A DNA stretch of 64,000 nt, from positions 28,351,958 to 28,415,957 of the forward strand of contig NC_061805.1 in assembly GCF_021462225.1 (NCBI RefSeq), given 5' to 3'. Below the pieces are notes generated by a model. That model saw only the letters and a program-made list of their open reading frames with translations, ran no database searches and had not been told where the DNA came from. The DNA is from Girardinichthys multiradiatus. Lineage: Eukaryota > Chordata > Actinopteri > Cyprinodontiformes > Goodeidae. The translations under genes were made by a program, and so were the position numbers. Shown piece after piece: positions 1 through 11,708 of this stretch; positions within the stretch are counted from its first letter, which is position 1, and the number at the start of each line of letters is the position of its first letter.

Positions 1-1582
1 TAGTAAAGTATGTGTAATGGCCCCAAAACCAATGAAAATATCACAGAGTAAAAAGTTTGCAATGACTCAAACGTTCTGATTGTCAGCGACTGAATCTTAT
101 GGCTCTTGTTTCTGTAACTTTGTTCATAAATAAAACAGTTCTAGTTTTTTTTAATGGTAATTATTGGTTGTGTTGTTGGATTTCTGCATTGATGCTCCTT
201 GCATTCTACACATTAAGGCAGATGGGGAGGTTCAGCGGTGGTGAATCTGATCAGGTGCAGCAGGAGAGCTTTGGTTTATTCTTGGGAGCATTTAAGCTGG
301 GCAGTGATGGATACCTTTTCTCCTCAAAGGTGGCCTGCTTTTTGACCAACCTGCCAGATGCAAAAAAAAAAGAAGAGATTAACCAAGGTGATCAATTTCA
401 CGTTAAAAGGAAAGATTCACTTGTTTCTCCTATTGAGCACCATATTTCTTACTCACTCATTCATTCATTCCATTAATTTATTTATATATCAAGCTCTTTA
501 AAAACCAAAGTGCTGTACAGATGAATAAAAAATTAGAAGATAGAAAATAAGATAATAAAAGCTAGATTCTGTAAAGTCTGCGGGAGACTTTACAGAAAGA
601 GGGAGACTGTTGCAGGCTTTGGCCTGCGGCTGAAAAGCTCCGTCTCCCCTGATCACAAGCCAAGTCCTGGAAACAACTAAACAACTCTGGTCTTGAGATC
701 TTTGAGTTGTTTGTTTGTTCACTAATGTTCTCCAGCATTCCTCTGAGGCCTTCACATAACAGAAGCATTTATACTGAGATGAAATAACACAATGAAGGAC
801 TATATATAATTATATATGTAATTAGGTGACTTCTGAATAGGTATTGAATTTCGTTTAGGGGTGTTTCATTAAAAACGGTTGAATAGTGTACAAATGCACA
901 TGTGACCTTTGTCTGTCTTACTTTTCATTGATCAATACATATCAATATAATTTCAAAAAATACATTGAAGATGGTGGTGACAAAATGTAAAAACTTTTAA
1001 TTGCTATGAATACTTTTGCAAGGCCCTGAGCTATACTGGGTATCAACCTGTAGCTCTAACCAAGTAGCTCTAACATCCTCTCTCTTCCTGAGAGAAGATG
1101 TTAAAGGCCTACTCTTAATCAGACATACCCAAGTTGTTTCAAAGTTAGATGTTAAATGGTCATGTTTGGTTTCTAGCATTGGAAGCATGTTTCACAAACT
1201 TAAATTTGGATCCGGTCACCCCAGTATAGAAAACAATATTGGAATTAGGAGCAGTTTCCCCTTTTCACTGGGTTTCATTGGTCCCAATATACCAAAAAGA
1301 AATGTACAAGTGTGTTTTGGGGTTTTATTTGTAAGAGCAGAAAAAACTTCCTCTAAATAGGTAGTGCAGACCTTGGGGTGTGTAACTGTTCTGGCCTGTT
1401 ACCTAAGCTTTTATAATATCGTAGAAAAAAGAAACCGCAGAACGCCCACATGTAACAGAGCATCTAGTAACATAGATCAGTCAGAGCAATCACAGCAATC
1501 TGCTGCCCCATCTTTTGCGTTGAGTCTTCAAAACAAGAATAGGTTAGGCAGAACATCAATTAATTAAACCAGAGCATCTCAC
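1..1582 (-). other. rasef terminal intron, no exon seen
   Basis: This should be the intron between the exon at 1583 and the final rasef exon. I looked on the minus strand for an acceptor followed by a lysine-rich Rab tail and found none. Open frames here are short and lack splice context. A small imperfect hairpin lies at about 1072-1107. Otherwise no feature is recognised. Confidence 0.5.
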
Positions 1583-1659
1583 CTGGCCAGGTGCAGCACA
1601 GCCTCCAGGATGTTGGAGCCGTCTTTGGCACTGGTTTCACAGAACAGAGTGTTGTATGT
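1583..1659 (-). CDS. rasef: rasef exon 16: Rab G5 motif
   Basis: Encodes [16 protein letters not shown] followed by a helix ending HLAR. ETSAKDG is the Rab G5 box that contacts the guanine base. The acceptor is preceded by a pyrimidine-rich tract and the donor reads AG|gtgaga. It joins exon 15 in frame as KLAM|TYNT, the order expected for RASEF. It ends in phase 2, so at least one more coding exon follows. Confidence 0.93.
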
Positions 1660-2123
1660 CTGGTAGGTAGAGGCAGAAATACATCATCTATTCATTCATT
1701 GTGATTTATTTGGTGACCAGCTGGTGACCAGCTTTTCTTTGCATGTTTCCATTGGTATTTTAATGATTTATCTTTGGTGATGAGCTCCAGTCTTTGAGGT
1801 TGGAAGGCCTCCTTGCCATCAGCCTAATCTTTAGCTCCCTCCACAGATTCTCAAACAAATTCAAGTCAGGACTCTGGCTGGGTTTCTGTCTTAAGATTAC
1901 TTCCAGTCAGAAGAAACACATTGGTAATATAAAAACAGTACTTTACAATCCAAAACTTACCATGGATGTGAATAATTTTGACCTTAACTGTAACAAATTG
2001 GGATTGTGATAAATACAAATTCTTCAAAAGGAAAATAAACCAATGGATGCAACAATAAACACCTTTAGTCAATCAAGGGTTGTTACAAATTAAGTGGAAC
2101 TCAATAGTTTTATTTGTATCTAC
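1660..2123 (-). other. rasef intron with Tc1 transposase fragment
   Basis: This intron carries a decayed Tc1 fragment, listed separately, and otherwise no recognised feature. Confidence 0.6.
1790..1882 (-). mobile_element. Decayed Tc1 transposase C-terminal fragment
   Basis: The minus strand translates in one frame to SQSPDLN, then FENLWRELK, then a basic stretch with RLMARRPSN. This is the segment around the third catalytic acid of Tc1 transposases (usually SPDLNPIENLW). No terminal repeats are evident, so it is a fragment only. Confidence 0.75.
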
Positions 2124-2231
2124 CATGGCGAGTTTTTGTCCAAGGGTGGTAGAAACACAGTTATCCCTATCTTGGCGAAGATCACACTTGTTACCCACGA
2201 GCATGATGGGAATATCATCACGGGACACGTC
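2124..2231 (-). CDS. rasef: rasef exon 15: Rab G4 motif
   Basis: Thirty-six codons in phase 0, from DVSRDDIP through MLVGNKCD to GQKLAM. NKCD is the G4 box that gives guanine specificity (NKxD). The acceptor reads ccccag|GAC and the donor ATG|gtagat. Confidence 0.93.
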
Positions 2232-2634
2232 CTGGGGAACGAAGGAAAATGAAATGATAATTAGAGCTCTGATTGGGACATCATATGGTGCAGAACATGA
2301 AAATTCAGAAAAGCTTGTCAATATTGTAACACTGTATGTAAATATTTCTGTCATCTTTTCACTAACATCCCACCACTCGCATGCAAATCTAACACGTCAC
2401 AGGACAGCAGAACACACCGAATGCATGCCATCCATCCAACACTTACAACACTTACATGTCAGCTGCATGTAGGAAGAGAAAAACATGCAAGACCACTTAG
2501 TTTAACATTTAAGTGAGTTTGTGACAACTAGACACATCAATGTAATTGGTTGTAATTGCTTGGCTTAATTTTTATACTGTATTAATGTCCGGAAACATCT
2601 ACCTAGTCAGCAGGGAAGGAAAGCAGTCTGTTAC

Positions 2635-2749
2635 CTCAATCATGTCCACCCATTCTCTGATATTCAGGAAGCTTTTCTCACAGTTGACATCGTACAACAG
2701 CAACACACCATCTGCACGTCTGAAATAAGACTTAGCAATACTGCGAAAC
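2635..2749 (-). CDS. rasef: rasef exon 14: Rab switch II and beta-4
   Basis: Encodes [22 protein letters not shown] followed by a helix ending REWVDMIE. The [11 protein letters not shown] segment directly follows WDTAGQE in Rab proteins and forms switch II. The first R codon is split with exon 13. Acceptor cacag|G and donor GAG|gtaaca are clear. Confidence 0.93.
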
Positions 2750-2905
2750 CTGTGAGGACAAGAGAAGAGGTTCACAAAAACATCGGAAAACTTAACTTCT
2801 TCAAGGACATTAAAAGGCTTTTAGGTGATAAAACTATAATCTCCATTTGTTGTGCTTGTGATGTATTTAATTTTTCTTTTTTATTATACTGATGCTAGCA
2901 CTCAC

Positions 2906-2987
2906 CTCTCCTGTCCTGCGGTGTCCCATAGTTGTAATAAAACTGGCTCGCCATCCACAATGAGTGTCTTCATCTGGAAGTCCACTC
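2906..2987 (-). CDS. rasef: rasef exon 13: Rab G3 motif
   Basis: Encodes [18 protein letters not shown] then LWDTAGQER, the G3 box that positions the catalytic glutamine Q in WDTAGQE. The glycine before VDF is split with exon 12. The donor is AG|gtgagt, a near-consensus site. Confidence 0.94.
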
Positions 2988-3094
2988 CTGAGACCACCGA
3001 AAGAGACAAAAACTAACTTCAAATTAAGGTGTCCTGGTACTAATACAATATGTAGTAACAGCTAGAGGAAGGAGTTTCAGTTTATACAGCTAAC

Positions 3095-3245
3095 CCAGAG
3101 TAGTGCTGGAGTTTAGTTTGAATTCGTTCTTGCAGAGGCGAAGCAGGAAGCTGGATTTTCCCACGGCAGCGTCTCCAGCTAACACGATCCTGTAGGCCTT
3201 CTCTGAAGTCATGTAGCCGAGGTCAGGGTTTTCTTTGTCCTCATT
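3095..3245 (-). CDS. rasef: rasef exon 12: Rab P-loop
   Basis: Starts [12 protein letters not shown] and then enters the GTPase with [29 protein letters not shown] (about residues 522-530 of the joined protein) is the phosphate-binding P-loop. The exon ends in switch I (SSTTLG), where a conserved threonine coordinates magnesium. The catalytic core therefore begins here, after roughly 515 residues of EF-hand, coiled coil and linker. Confidence 0.95.
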
Positions 3246-5072
3246 CTACAGAAGCAACAGAGACAGAGCAAACATCTGAGAACTATGAGTACTCTTCAAT
3301 CACCACTGATAACATGTGCATCTATCCAACTATCCATCGTCCTTTGCTTATCTATGAATGGGGGAAACAGGTTTAGGAGGGAAACCCAAATATTTATCTG
3401 ACCAGTGACACTTCGTAGCTCTTTCTGAGGGATCCAAAGGCGTTCCCATGCCAGAAGGGATGTATATATGATCCCCTCCAGCATATCCTGCCCTATGACC
3501 TCTTCATAGTAGGATGTCCACCTTGAGCTGACTCATTGGGATGCAGAGGAGAAGCAGCTCTACTCAGAGCCTGAATAGCACCCCACCTTATCGCCAAGGC
3601 TGTTTCCATCCACAATACAAAGTAAGCTAATTTTACATTCCTTTATCTGTGATCTCATTCTTTTGGTCAAGATTCACATCTCATGACTTTAGGTGAGGGT
3701 CAGAAAGTGGATGGAACAGTAAATCTAGAACTTTGCTTTTTGACTCTTTCTTTACCACAAGAGACAGGAGCAGTGCTCACATTTTTGCAGTTAAGGCTCC
3801 GGTTTATTTTTCCATCTTCTGCTCCATCCTACCATCATTAAGAACAGGACACCAAGACACTTAAACTCCCCCTATTGCGGCAGTGATCGACCCCTGACCT
3901 GGAGGCTGCAGTTCACCCTTTTAAAGCTGAGCTTGGCCTCAGACAGATTTTGTGTCAATAGGGATGATAGGGATACATTTCTTGGATGAATTTTGCACTT
4001 GGCATCACCACTTTGAGTGTGTCCTCTTGTTATTTGGATATCTGTTTATTTTAAACTCCATTCTTCAGTAATTTATGAATACAACCACTTAAACGACTTT
4101 TAAGACCTGAAAGAAGTGGCAAATAGAAAATAAAACCATGAAAACCCTATTTTTATTTTAACAGTGAAAATGTTAAATATCTCTTTATTTTTAGCAAGCT
4201 AAAACTTTTCTCATTCTTACTCGATACAAGGTCTAATCTAATTACTAAATTATTAAATGTTGTGAAATATTCCGAGTAGCATTGGTCTTAATATGGTCAA
4301 TAAGCGATTAATCCACAGCTGTTTCGGATCTGGACCCTATTAATAGAAAACCATGCTATTGTTCCAACCACACTCATACCTAAGATCAACTGAGAGTACC
4401 CAATTAACATAACAGTCACAATAATGGGCAACTGGAGGAAGGCAGAGTACCCAGACAGAACTCATGCATGCACGGGCAGAACATGTGAACATGCAGAAAG
4501 ACCCTAGACCGGGATTTGAACTCAGAACCTTCTAGCTCAAGCAAGAAGGTCCTGATAGTGGCAATAGTGCTACTCACTGGGACACTCGCTGTGCCATCAT
4601 GCAGCCCTGGCAACAACTTAAAAAGAAAAATAATGAAAAACTGACAACTGGTTCTGTCACACGTTGCATCATATGTGTTTACAATTTTAGTTTAGCCCCC
4701 ATCACTAGAAATAGTGTTGTTTTAGGTCAGGTAAAAGGTGAGGCAAAAGAACAGAACTAATGAAAAGAATGAAACATCAGCCAAAGCCCAAATGAAACTC
4801 AGGACCTTAAAGGACTTTAAGAAAGTCTGGAGAATGATTGATCAAGACCCATTTAGAAGTTTCAAAAAGTCTATCTTCTTCCAGCGGAAATCTAAAGAAA
4901 TTAGGGATGGTTTAAAACTTTTGCAAAGTACTGTCCATTTTTTTGTTTATGTTTTGTTTTGGTGAGAAATGACGTAAGGGAACCCACACATTAGTAGCAC
5001 TGCTATATGTATGATTTGTTCCCTGAATACTTTGATTAAATAATAGTTTCTAACTTTTGTTTTCACTCTCAC
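3246..5072 (-). other. rasef intron, mostly unique sequence
   Basis: Apart from a decayed reverse-oriented SINE piece near 4360-4615, no coding or structured feature is recognised. The ORFs on either strand are short and lack splice context. Confidence 0.5.
4360..4615 (-). mobile_element. Decayed SINE fragment, reverse orientation
   Basis: The reverse complement runs gggctgcatgatggcac, then a stretch resembling the tRNA-like head and a gttcaaatccc B-box-like motif, then ctttctgcatgttcacatg. The same order occurs in the well-preserved copy at 36524-36884, from which this is heavily diverged. Confidence 0.6.
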
Positions 5073-5213
5073 CTGAACACTGATGGCGCTGATAGTTTTC
5101 TTCAATGTCGGTGCAGGGGGTGTAATCACACCGAAGGAGTCATTTGGCTTCCAATCCAAAACTGAGCTGCAGTCCGACCCGATCGCTGACTCTGCATCCT
5201 GGGTTTCTGCTGG
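5073..5213 (-). CDS. rasef: rasef exon 11: linker before GTPase
   Basis: Forty-seven codons in phase 0 with SSVLDWKPNDSFG and LKKTISAIS. The VLDWKP motif is a conserved part of the RASEF linker just upstream of the Rab domain. Proline- and serine-rich, probably unstructured. Confidence 0.9.
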
Positions 5214-5420
5214 CTGTGACAGAATACATATTAGCTGGCAGTTAAACATCAAGATATAAATATGTGGTAATTCACCTAAGGTTTGTTCACTTAGTTCAGG
5301 GTTTTGAAGTTGTCTAAAGGTAGAGTTTACTTTCTGATACAGAATTTCCTGTAATTATTGACTTTAATGGATAGATGTTTGTATAAAACTGTGTACAAGC
5401 TTTAACCTCTATTATCTGAC

Positions 5421-5718
5421 CTCTGTGTCAGAGTCTTCTCCCAGGATGCTGTCGTTATTGTCATGAACATCCTTCTTCTCCTCCCCCTCCTCTTCCTCTT
5501 CACCGTCTTGACCCTTGACTTCCTGCTCCCAGTCGTAGCCGCCGTGTGAGCCTCTAAGCGTAGACATGCCGCTGTCCACGTAGATCTCAGGTAGGCTGTC
5601 CTCCTCACACTCGCTGCTGTGTCTGCGCCTCAGACCAGGATCACAGATGGCCAAGGCCAGAGTGTCACAGCTGGGTCGACGGGTGTACAGAGGAAAATCA
5701 TCCAAACGCTGGTCAAGC
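5421..5718 (-). CDS. rasef: rasef exon 10: acidic serine-rich linker
   Basis: Encodes LDQRLDDFPLYTRRPSCDTLALAICDP, then EEDSLPEIYVDSGMSTLRG and a glutamate-rich run. The SLALCDP and DSLPE..DSG.STLR blocks are diagnostic of RASEF. It is the longest visible rasef exon (298 nt) and ends DTE|gtcaga. The acidic, low-complexity stretch suggests a disordered connector. Confidence 0.92.
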
Positions 5719-6430
5719 CTGAGAGAGGTACATTAAATTAAAATTACTTATTTACTTTGCCGTAGCTGACAGGAGAATGTCAGACTGTAAGTGAGGCTTA
5801 CATTTGGAGGGTTAGGGTCCAATGAGGGTTATCCTGGGCCCTTTCCTATTATCACTTCATGAGCAACTTTTAAGGTTAATTTGTTTAATAAATATACATT
5901 TATTTTCTTGACATAAAGACAACATACACATTTTAAATGGATGACTTGGCTATTTAAATGAATCTTCAGTTTAATCATTACTGAATATTATTTTATCTTT
6001 TATATTTTATATAATGCCATTGCTATTCTGCAGCACCGCAGGTACAGGCTGCATAGATCAGTTCTAATTTCTTTCTCTGCTATACAAAACCAAAAAAGTA
6101 CAACTATTCTCTTAACAATGTGTAGAGCTGAAAAATTAACGAATTAAAATATGACTGAATAAAAATCTTGCACTTTTGTTTCTTAAGTATCATGAGTAAT
6201 TATTATGAGGAAGCTTTATTTCTGATGCTGTACCTATCTTCTAGGAATTCTTCATAAAGTCTTATTGTAATGTTTACACATCCATCTCTTAGTGCGCTAA
6301 GATACCAGTCGGCTCTGTGGAAACATTGGTATGCAAGTCTTTTATAAAACAATTTTTTATTTTTTTCTCTCTTCTCTTTTTATATGTCGTGTTGTTGTTT
6401 TCTTGTGGACCATGAGTCTGTTGAATAAAG

Positions 6431-6455
6431 TAATCAATCAATCAATCAATCAATC
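6431..6455. repeat. (CAAT)n short tandem repeat
   Basis: About six tandem atca/caat units directly after gaataaagta, a pattern typical of the 3' end of a LINE insertion. Confidence 0.85.
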
Positions 6456-7196
6456 TTTATCACTTGAGTTGTTTAAAAGTTTTAAACACGACTTTATAGA
6501 GTTTTGCACTTTGATTCTAAATTTAGAAAAGTCCTTGCCTAATGAAGGATAACTTACCGAAACATTGCTGCAATAAATATTTATAACTGGTTTGATAGAG
6601 TGGAAATGGGTTTGTTAAGCTAATTTTTGTATTCATCTTAAATACAACAATTTTTCAATCAGCTCAGAACCATTGATGGTTCTTCCGGATTTGAACTGTT
6701 TTTGAGAAGGCTAAGAATCCCTGTTTTTTTTTCTTTAATCAATCAAAACTTTGTTTCAAATAACCTGTAATCAATGGGGAATCATTCAGTTCAGGTTCAA
6801 CCAGTCTATTTATTGTGGGTTCTACACTTGTCTCCTTCTTAGGTTCTCCTAATCCCCAAAAAGCAAAGAATATGCTCTCCTTTAAGTTTTCTTTTAAAAA
6901 CAAGTAGAATAAAGGTTTCATAAATCCTAAACAATATTTAAAAAAAATATCTGTTCAGTATAGAATAATACAGTTCACATTTGACCAGTCTAGGTATTTA
7001 AAATTGTTCACTAAAGTCACTCAAATGCAGTCTTCATTTATAAGAAAAAGGCAGATAAGTGGAATCAGGATCTTCAAATCATATATCAACTTCAGTGTCA
7101 TTACAGCTAAAGCGAACAGCCATATGATCGTACAGAGCTTACTTACATATCACATGGATTCACCTCCTCCCTACTGACTCAAGATGCAAATAAATC

Positions 7197-7198
<2 letters not shown>

Positions 7199-7228
<30 letters not shown>
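7199..7228. repeat. (AT)n microsatellite
   Basis: Uninterrupted alternating AT dinucleotides, about 30 bp, within a rasef intron. Confidence 0.9.
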
Positions 7229-7231
<3 letters not shown>

Positions 7232-7511
7232 TTTTTCAAATGCTTCTGGAGCCCCACTGACAGAATGGCACCCTGGGCATGGAGCCACATTGCGCATACC
7301 AAAAACCACGACACATTTCATATAAATGTGTCACATTAATCTAAGCTCATATTTTAACTTAGAACCTCTATAGAAATAGTCTCTGAATCAAATAAACATC
7401 AAGACATTTTAACATGCCAAGCAGCATTTTGTACAACAGTGCAGAGAATGTACAGATTATTAAAAACAGCATTTATTCAGTCTGCAGATACCTCCGTGTG
7501 TTTTGATTTAC

Positions 7512-7597
7512 CTGTCTAATAATGCATGTGGTGATGGGTAACAAATGCTTTTACTCCTGATTCTGTTCTTGATGTCTGCTTGGGATCCATTACCAGA
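7512..7597 (-). CDS. rasef: rasef exon 9: basic linker
   Basis: Encodes SGNGSQADIKNRIRSKS then CYPSPHALLDR. Acceptor tttcag|TCT, donor AG|gtaaat. It has little similarity I can recognise, but its phases fit exactly between exons 8 and 10. Confidence 0.85.
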
Positions 7598-7811
7598 CTG
7601 AAACACACAACAACACAATTTCATTGTTTTCTAGTGTCTGCATTTATGCCTTAAAGATCCATTTTTCAATTAGGTTTCACTTAAAATTTGTAGTAAACTG
7701 AAAGTTATTGGCATGGTTTTGCCTAAAAATTGCCATTTTTAGGCAAAACCAGAGATGGCCGAATCATGTCAAGTTCAATGTGAAAAGGGGAGGTATTCTC
7801 AGCATCTCTAC

Positions 7812-7878
7812 CCTTGTGATCTTCTCCAGAGCCGCTCTTAGACCATCATTACTGTCGTGGAGCTTCCTGTTGGCGGTC
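7812..7878 (-). CDS. rasef: rasef exon 8: coiled-coil end
   Basis: Encodes TANRKLHDSNDGLRAALEK, a signature block at the end of the RASEF coiled coil. It joins exon 7 as LQ|TANRKL. The donor is AGG|gtagag. Confidence 0.92.
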
Positions 7879-7959
7879 CTAATCACACAAAGGAAAATCA
7901 ATGCAAAACTGTACATTTTTATGTTCCTTTATTTGTGTTCCTTTTAATGTTAGACTTAC

Positions 7960-8028
7960 TGAAGAATCTCAACTTGACTCTCCAGGATGTCTCGCTCGTC
8001 TGAGAAGTGTATCATGAGCTCCTCGTCT
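7960..8028 (-). CDS. rasef: rasef exon 7: coiled coil
   Basis: Encodes DEELMIHFSDERDILESQVEIL, a heptad-like charged helix. The R codon before it is split with exon 6 (CG|A). Acceptor tgcag|AG, donor CA|gtaagt. Confidence 0.92.
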
Positions 8029-8483
8029 CTGCAGCAGAATGCAGGACAGAAACAGCGTTTGTAAATCTACATAACATCTAAAACACCTAACAATAGGTAA
8101 GATGTATTTCATGCACTTTATGTGTTTTTTTTAAGTTTTGGCAGATCAGCAGTGATTCACAAGAAGTTTGATATAAATTCTGAATAACAGCTACAAGATA
8201 AAGAAGCAACTGTGTGAGAATGATGAGCAGAGGCGAAGCATTTGTCTGCCTGTGAATTTGTTTTGTCTGTTGCTGAGCAACCCTTCTGAGGAAGTTATTG
8301 TGTCTGTGGAGTCACTCCAGGATATCCTGTTTCGGCTCTGACAAAACAAAACCTCCCGTGGCCAAACCAGCGTCACTTAGCAGGTCGAAGTGGGCCATTA
8401 GCCTTACAGTCTCTGTCCCTCTATTCACAGGGGTCTTTTGATGAGAAGCTCCAGGGCAAAATTATAGGTTTGCACATTTAACT

Positions 8484-10385
8484 AATGTCATGTGAAAAAA
8501 TTAGGACACCCTATGAAATTTTCAGTTTTTTATAAACTTTCACATATTGATGATTTCTGATCTTTTCATCTCTGAAAAATTAAGTAATTTCACAGCCCTT
8601 AAAATTATAGCCTTGTTTAAATGAAATATATCAAAAATGCATTTTTTTAGCTAAGGAAAAGTTAGGATACCATACATGTAAATAACTAGTGATATCCCTT
8701 TTAGCTAAAATAGCTTCAGTGAGATGCTTCTTGTAGAAATCTATTGGGGAAAATCTAACCCACTCCTCACTTTTGAGATGCTTGTCTGTTCTTTTGTCCA
8801 AAAATTCAGTTTCATTCAGACTCATCTGTCCAAAGAACACTATTCTAGAAGTCCTTGTCTTAGATTAAGTTCTCTATGACAAACCTTCACGTTTTTCTTA
8901 AAGAAGGTTGTCTTTTTCCACATCTTCCATGGAAGCCACATTTGTGCAGACTCGTTCTGATGGTACAGCCATGCAATTCATATCCACAGCAGACAGAACC
9001 TGGTGTACACCCCCTTTAAGACTCCCTCAAAGTCATGAACTTCAGCGCAGCATTCGACACTGAGGATCTTGATATATTACTGGAGCGACTGGAGAACTGA
9101 GGTGGTCTTTCTGGTACAACACTTGACTGGTTCGAATCTTACTAGAAGGGCAGTGACCTTTTTGTGTCAGTAGGTAACTTTACATCTGAGTTGACAAAAA
9201 GCACTTGCAGTGTTCCCCAAGGATCAATCCAGTGACCCTCCTATTCTATACATGCTCCCAGTAGTTCAGATCATAACAAACAACAGGATAAGTTAGCATA
9301 ACTAAGCAGATGATACACATCTCTACATTCCAGTGTCACCAGGTGACTATGAACCTATTCAAACATTGGGCAGATGTAAACAAATCAATGTGTAGATATG
9401 TCATAATTTTATTTCAGTTGAATAAAACCAAAGAAAGAAGGAATTATTTTTGGACCAAAGGAGAAGTGATGAAGAGTAAGTTACTACAGCTAGAAATTGC
9501 TTGTGAAATTGATTACTGCAACAGCGTCTTCACAGGTCTGCCTAAAAGGTCAATCAGACAGCTGCAGCTGATCCAGAACAGTGCTGCCTGCATCTTCGCT
9601 AAAACTAAGAAAATAGATCCCATCACCCCAGATCTAAAGCCCTTACATTCGTTCCCTTTATCTCAGAGAATAGACTTTAAAATTATACTTTAAATCTTCT
9701 GTTAGTTTATAAGTCACTCAATGGCTTAGCAAAATACATTAAAGATTTGTTGCTATATCAACCTTTCAAACCACTTGGGTCGTCTGGTTCATGTCTTTTC
9801 TGCATCTCTAGAACCAAACAGCAGCGTTTAGTTCTTATGCTCCACTAATTTGGAACAAACTTCCAGAAAACTGCAAAAATGTTGAAACGTAGATCAAAGT
9901 TGAGTTGCCCTTGACTTTGCCATTTTTGTTTTTTTCTTATGTATTTATCATGTAAAGCACTTAGAATTGTCTCCTTGCTGAAATGGGCTATGCACATAAC
10001 TTGCCTTGCCTTCTACAGTCTTCTTTCTGAAGGTCTCAAACATCTCTTTCAATCTCATCTTGGTGTTCATTCCCACTTCAACAGTCAGGAGCACACAAAG
10101 CTAAATGACTGAGGTTTAAACAGGGCAAACCTCCCTTAAAATGCTGAGTAATGATGTTCTTATTATGTGCACTTAATGTGGTGGGGCCATTTTAATTGGG
10201 AATAAATACGAGGGTGTCCTAATTTATTCCTCACCAAGAAACTGCTTTTTTTAATTTATTCTTTCAAAAAATGTTAAAACCAATATACTTCATTTACTTT
10301 CATTTTTATCAGTATCATTTGAATGTTTAGACAGTGTTAAAATTGACAGGAGTAAGTAGGGTGCCCTATGTTTTTCACATGACTG
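8484..10385 (-). mobile_element. Decayed Tc1-like element with a nested LINE
   Basis: The left end reads tcatgtgaaaaaattagga and the right end, reverse-complemented, begins cagtcatgtgaaaaacatag; both continue with a caccct motif, and TA follows the right end. The orientation is minus as judged by antisense transposase-like text. The frame is destroyed by many stops. The middle (about 9000-10012) is a later LINE insertion. A relative of the right half occurs at 60480-60830. Confidence 0.65.
9000..10012 (+). mobile_element. L2-type LINE reverse transcriptase fragment
   Basis: Plus-strand text reads MNFSAAFDT (RT motif A region), then TCSVPQGS and further on IDYCNSVFTGLPKRSIRQL with QNSAA, the L2 C-terminal block. 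It ends in a gtaaagcacttagaattg-like tail before ctgccttgcc. Multiple stops and frameshifts make it non-functional. Confidence 0.75.
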
Positions 10386-10525
10386 TAGTTTTGCTTTGGA
10401 TACAGAACGAAGGAAAGAAAAGAGTGGAAATAAAACTGCTCTGCAGGATTTTTTTCACTAGAACTAGGTTTAGAACTGGGTACACAACCTCTTTATTCTC
10501 ACAATGACACTTATAAAAACCAATT

Positions 10526-10526
<1 letters not shown>

Positions 10527-10559
<33 letters not shown>
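10527..10559. repeat. (CAAT)n short tandem repeat
   Basis: About eight tandem atca units in a rasef intron, similar to the run at 6431. Confidence 0.9.
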
Positions 10560-10720
10560 GTAAAGCTGATCCAAAACTAAAGAGAATGTCTCTTTCTTTT
10601 CCCTGGACAAATTTTGCGAGATGCCATGCAGGTGAAAGTAGCTCCACTAAACTAAAAAACTGAACTATTTAAACACCACATATTGAAAAATAAAAACATA
10701 TCTAATGATTTTCCTTTTAC

Positions 10721-10836
10721 CGTTCAGAGCTCATGTTTTGATCAGTCAGCTCTGTCTTTAATCCATCCATCTCACTCTGCAAACAGGCAACTTTGGTCTG
10801 AGACTTCAGCAGCTCCTGTTTTAACCTTTGGTTTTC
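10721..10836 (-). CDS. rasef: rasef exon 6: coiled coil
   Basis: Encodes ENQRLKQELLKSQTKVACLQ, then SEMDGLKTELTDQN. Long heptad pattern. It joins exon 5 as ELTM|ENQ. Acceptor ttttag|GA, donor CG|gtaaaa. Confidence 0.92.
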
Positions 10837-10932
10837 CTAAAAAAAAATAAAAAATTGTCAGAAGGTCAGAAAAACAGAGCAAAGCAGCAGAAACATTGTG
10901 TCGTGAATTAACTGAAGAGTATTTAGCCTCAC

Positions 10933-11010
10933 CATTGTTAGCTCATTGATCTTCTTCTTCAGAGCTGGGCTCTCATCTTTCACGGTGATGTTCTTGTACT
11001 TCTCCTCTAT
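10933..11010 (-). CDS. rasef: rasef exon 5: coiled coil
   Basis: Twenty-six codons in phase 0: IEEKYKNITVKDESPALKKK then INELTM. Matches the ALKKQI..L.MEN block of the RASEF coiled coil. Acceptor ctccag|AT, donor ATG|gtgagg. Confidence 0.92.
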
Positions 11011-11189
11011 CTGGAGGGTAAAAGTCAAACATCTAGGATTATTTGTTCAACCTTTTGCGGTGTATATACTTTATTAAAAATTCAGCTTGATAATTCCAGT
11101 AAAGTCACATCCACTCTAGTTTGGCTTTTTCATGTTACTTAGTTGAAAATGAAGTGATGTGACAATTTTCAAGAAGCAGTTTTTGTTTT

Positions 11190-11560
11190 TAATTTAATTT
11201 AGTCAAGCTTTACCCCAGAGCATGATGATGCCACCACCATGCTCGACAGATGATTCAGTGTTCTCAAGTTTAGAGGCCCTAAATCTTGTGACTGCGGACA
11301 AATAGCAAACGTTTTTATCTTGTCTGACCCTAAAACTGCCTTCACTTTGGACGGTGACACTGGTATTCTAGCATCTTTCAGTCTCTGATAGTCTTGATTG
11401 AACATGACCATTTTAATTAATTTCATTTTATCTGAGAGCTACCGCTTGGTTCAGATGGTTGGACAATGATCAAAACACACTTCAAAGCTGGTTTTAAAAT
11501 GTATACAAGGCTTAAATGAAAATTTCTGAATGACGCGCTTAAAACTTCCACCTGAGCACT
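11190..11560 (-). mobile_element. Decayed Tc1-like transposase fragment
   Basis: The minus strand reads SVEHGGGIIMLWGKA, a decayed form of the KHGGGS.M.WG block of Tc1 transposases. Surrounding sequence is antisense to a typical Tc1 ORF but is broken throughout. Confidence 0.6.
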
Positions 11561-11708
11561 ATTAAAAATGTTCAGAGGCCAGGTCGGTGTCAGGAAGCCA
11601 ACTAATTTAAATTAACGAATTTTGCTGAGAAGAGTGGCCAAATATCCCACCAGAATTATGCCACCAGCTGGTTGATTACTATAAAAACCATTAAACCAAG
11701 TATTAGTA

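Larger units (their letters stand above)
5719..7511 (-). other. rasef intron with short tandem repeats
   Basis: AT-rich unique sequence with a (CAAT)n run at 6431-6455 that follows a gaataaag LINE-tail-like motif, and an (AT)n run at about 7199-7228. No exon or intact transposon recognised. Confidence 0.5.
8029..10720 (-). other. rasef intron filled by nested transposons
   Basis: Contains an old Tc1-like element (about 8484-10385) interrupted by an L2-type LINE fragment, then a (CAAT)n run at 10527-10559. Confidence 0.7.

Noticed and set aside
1016..1360. 114-codon plus-strand ORF as the missing rasef end or another gene
   Set aside because: It is on the opposite strand to rasef, has no splice context and contains a small hairpin.
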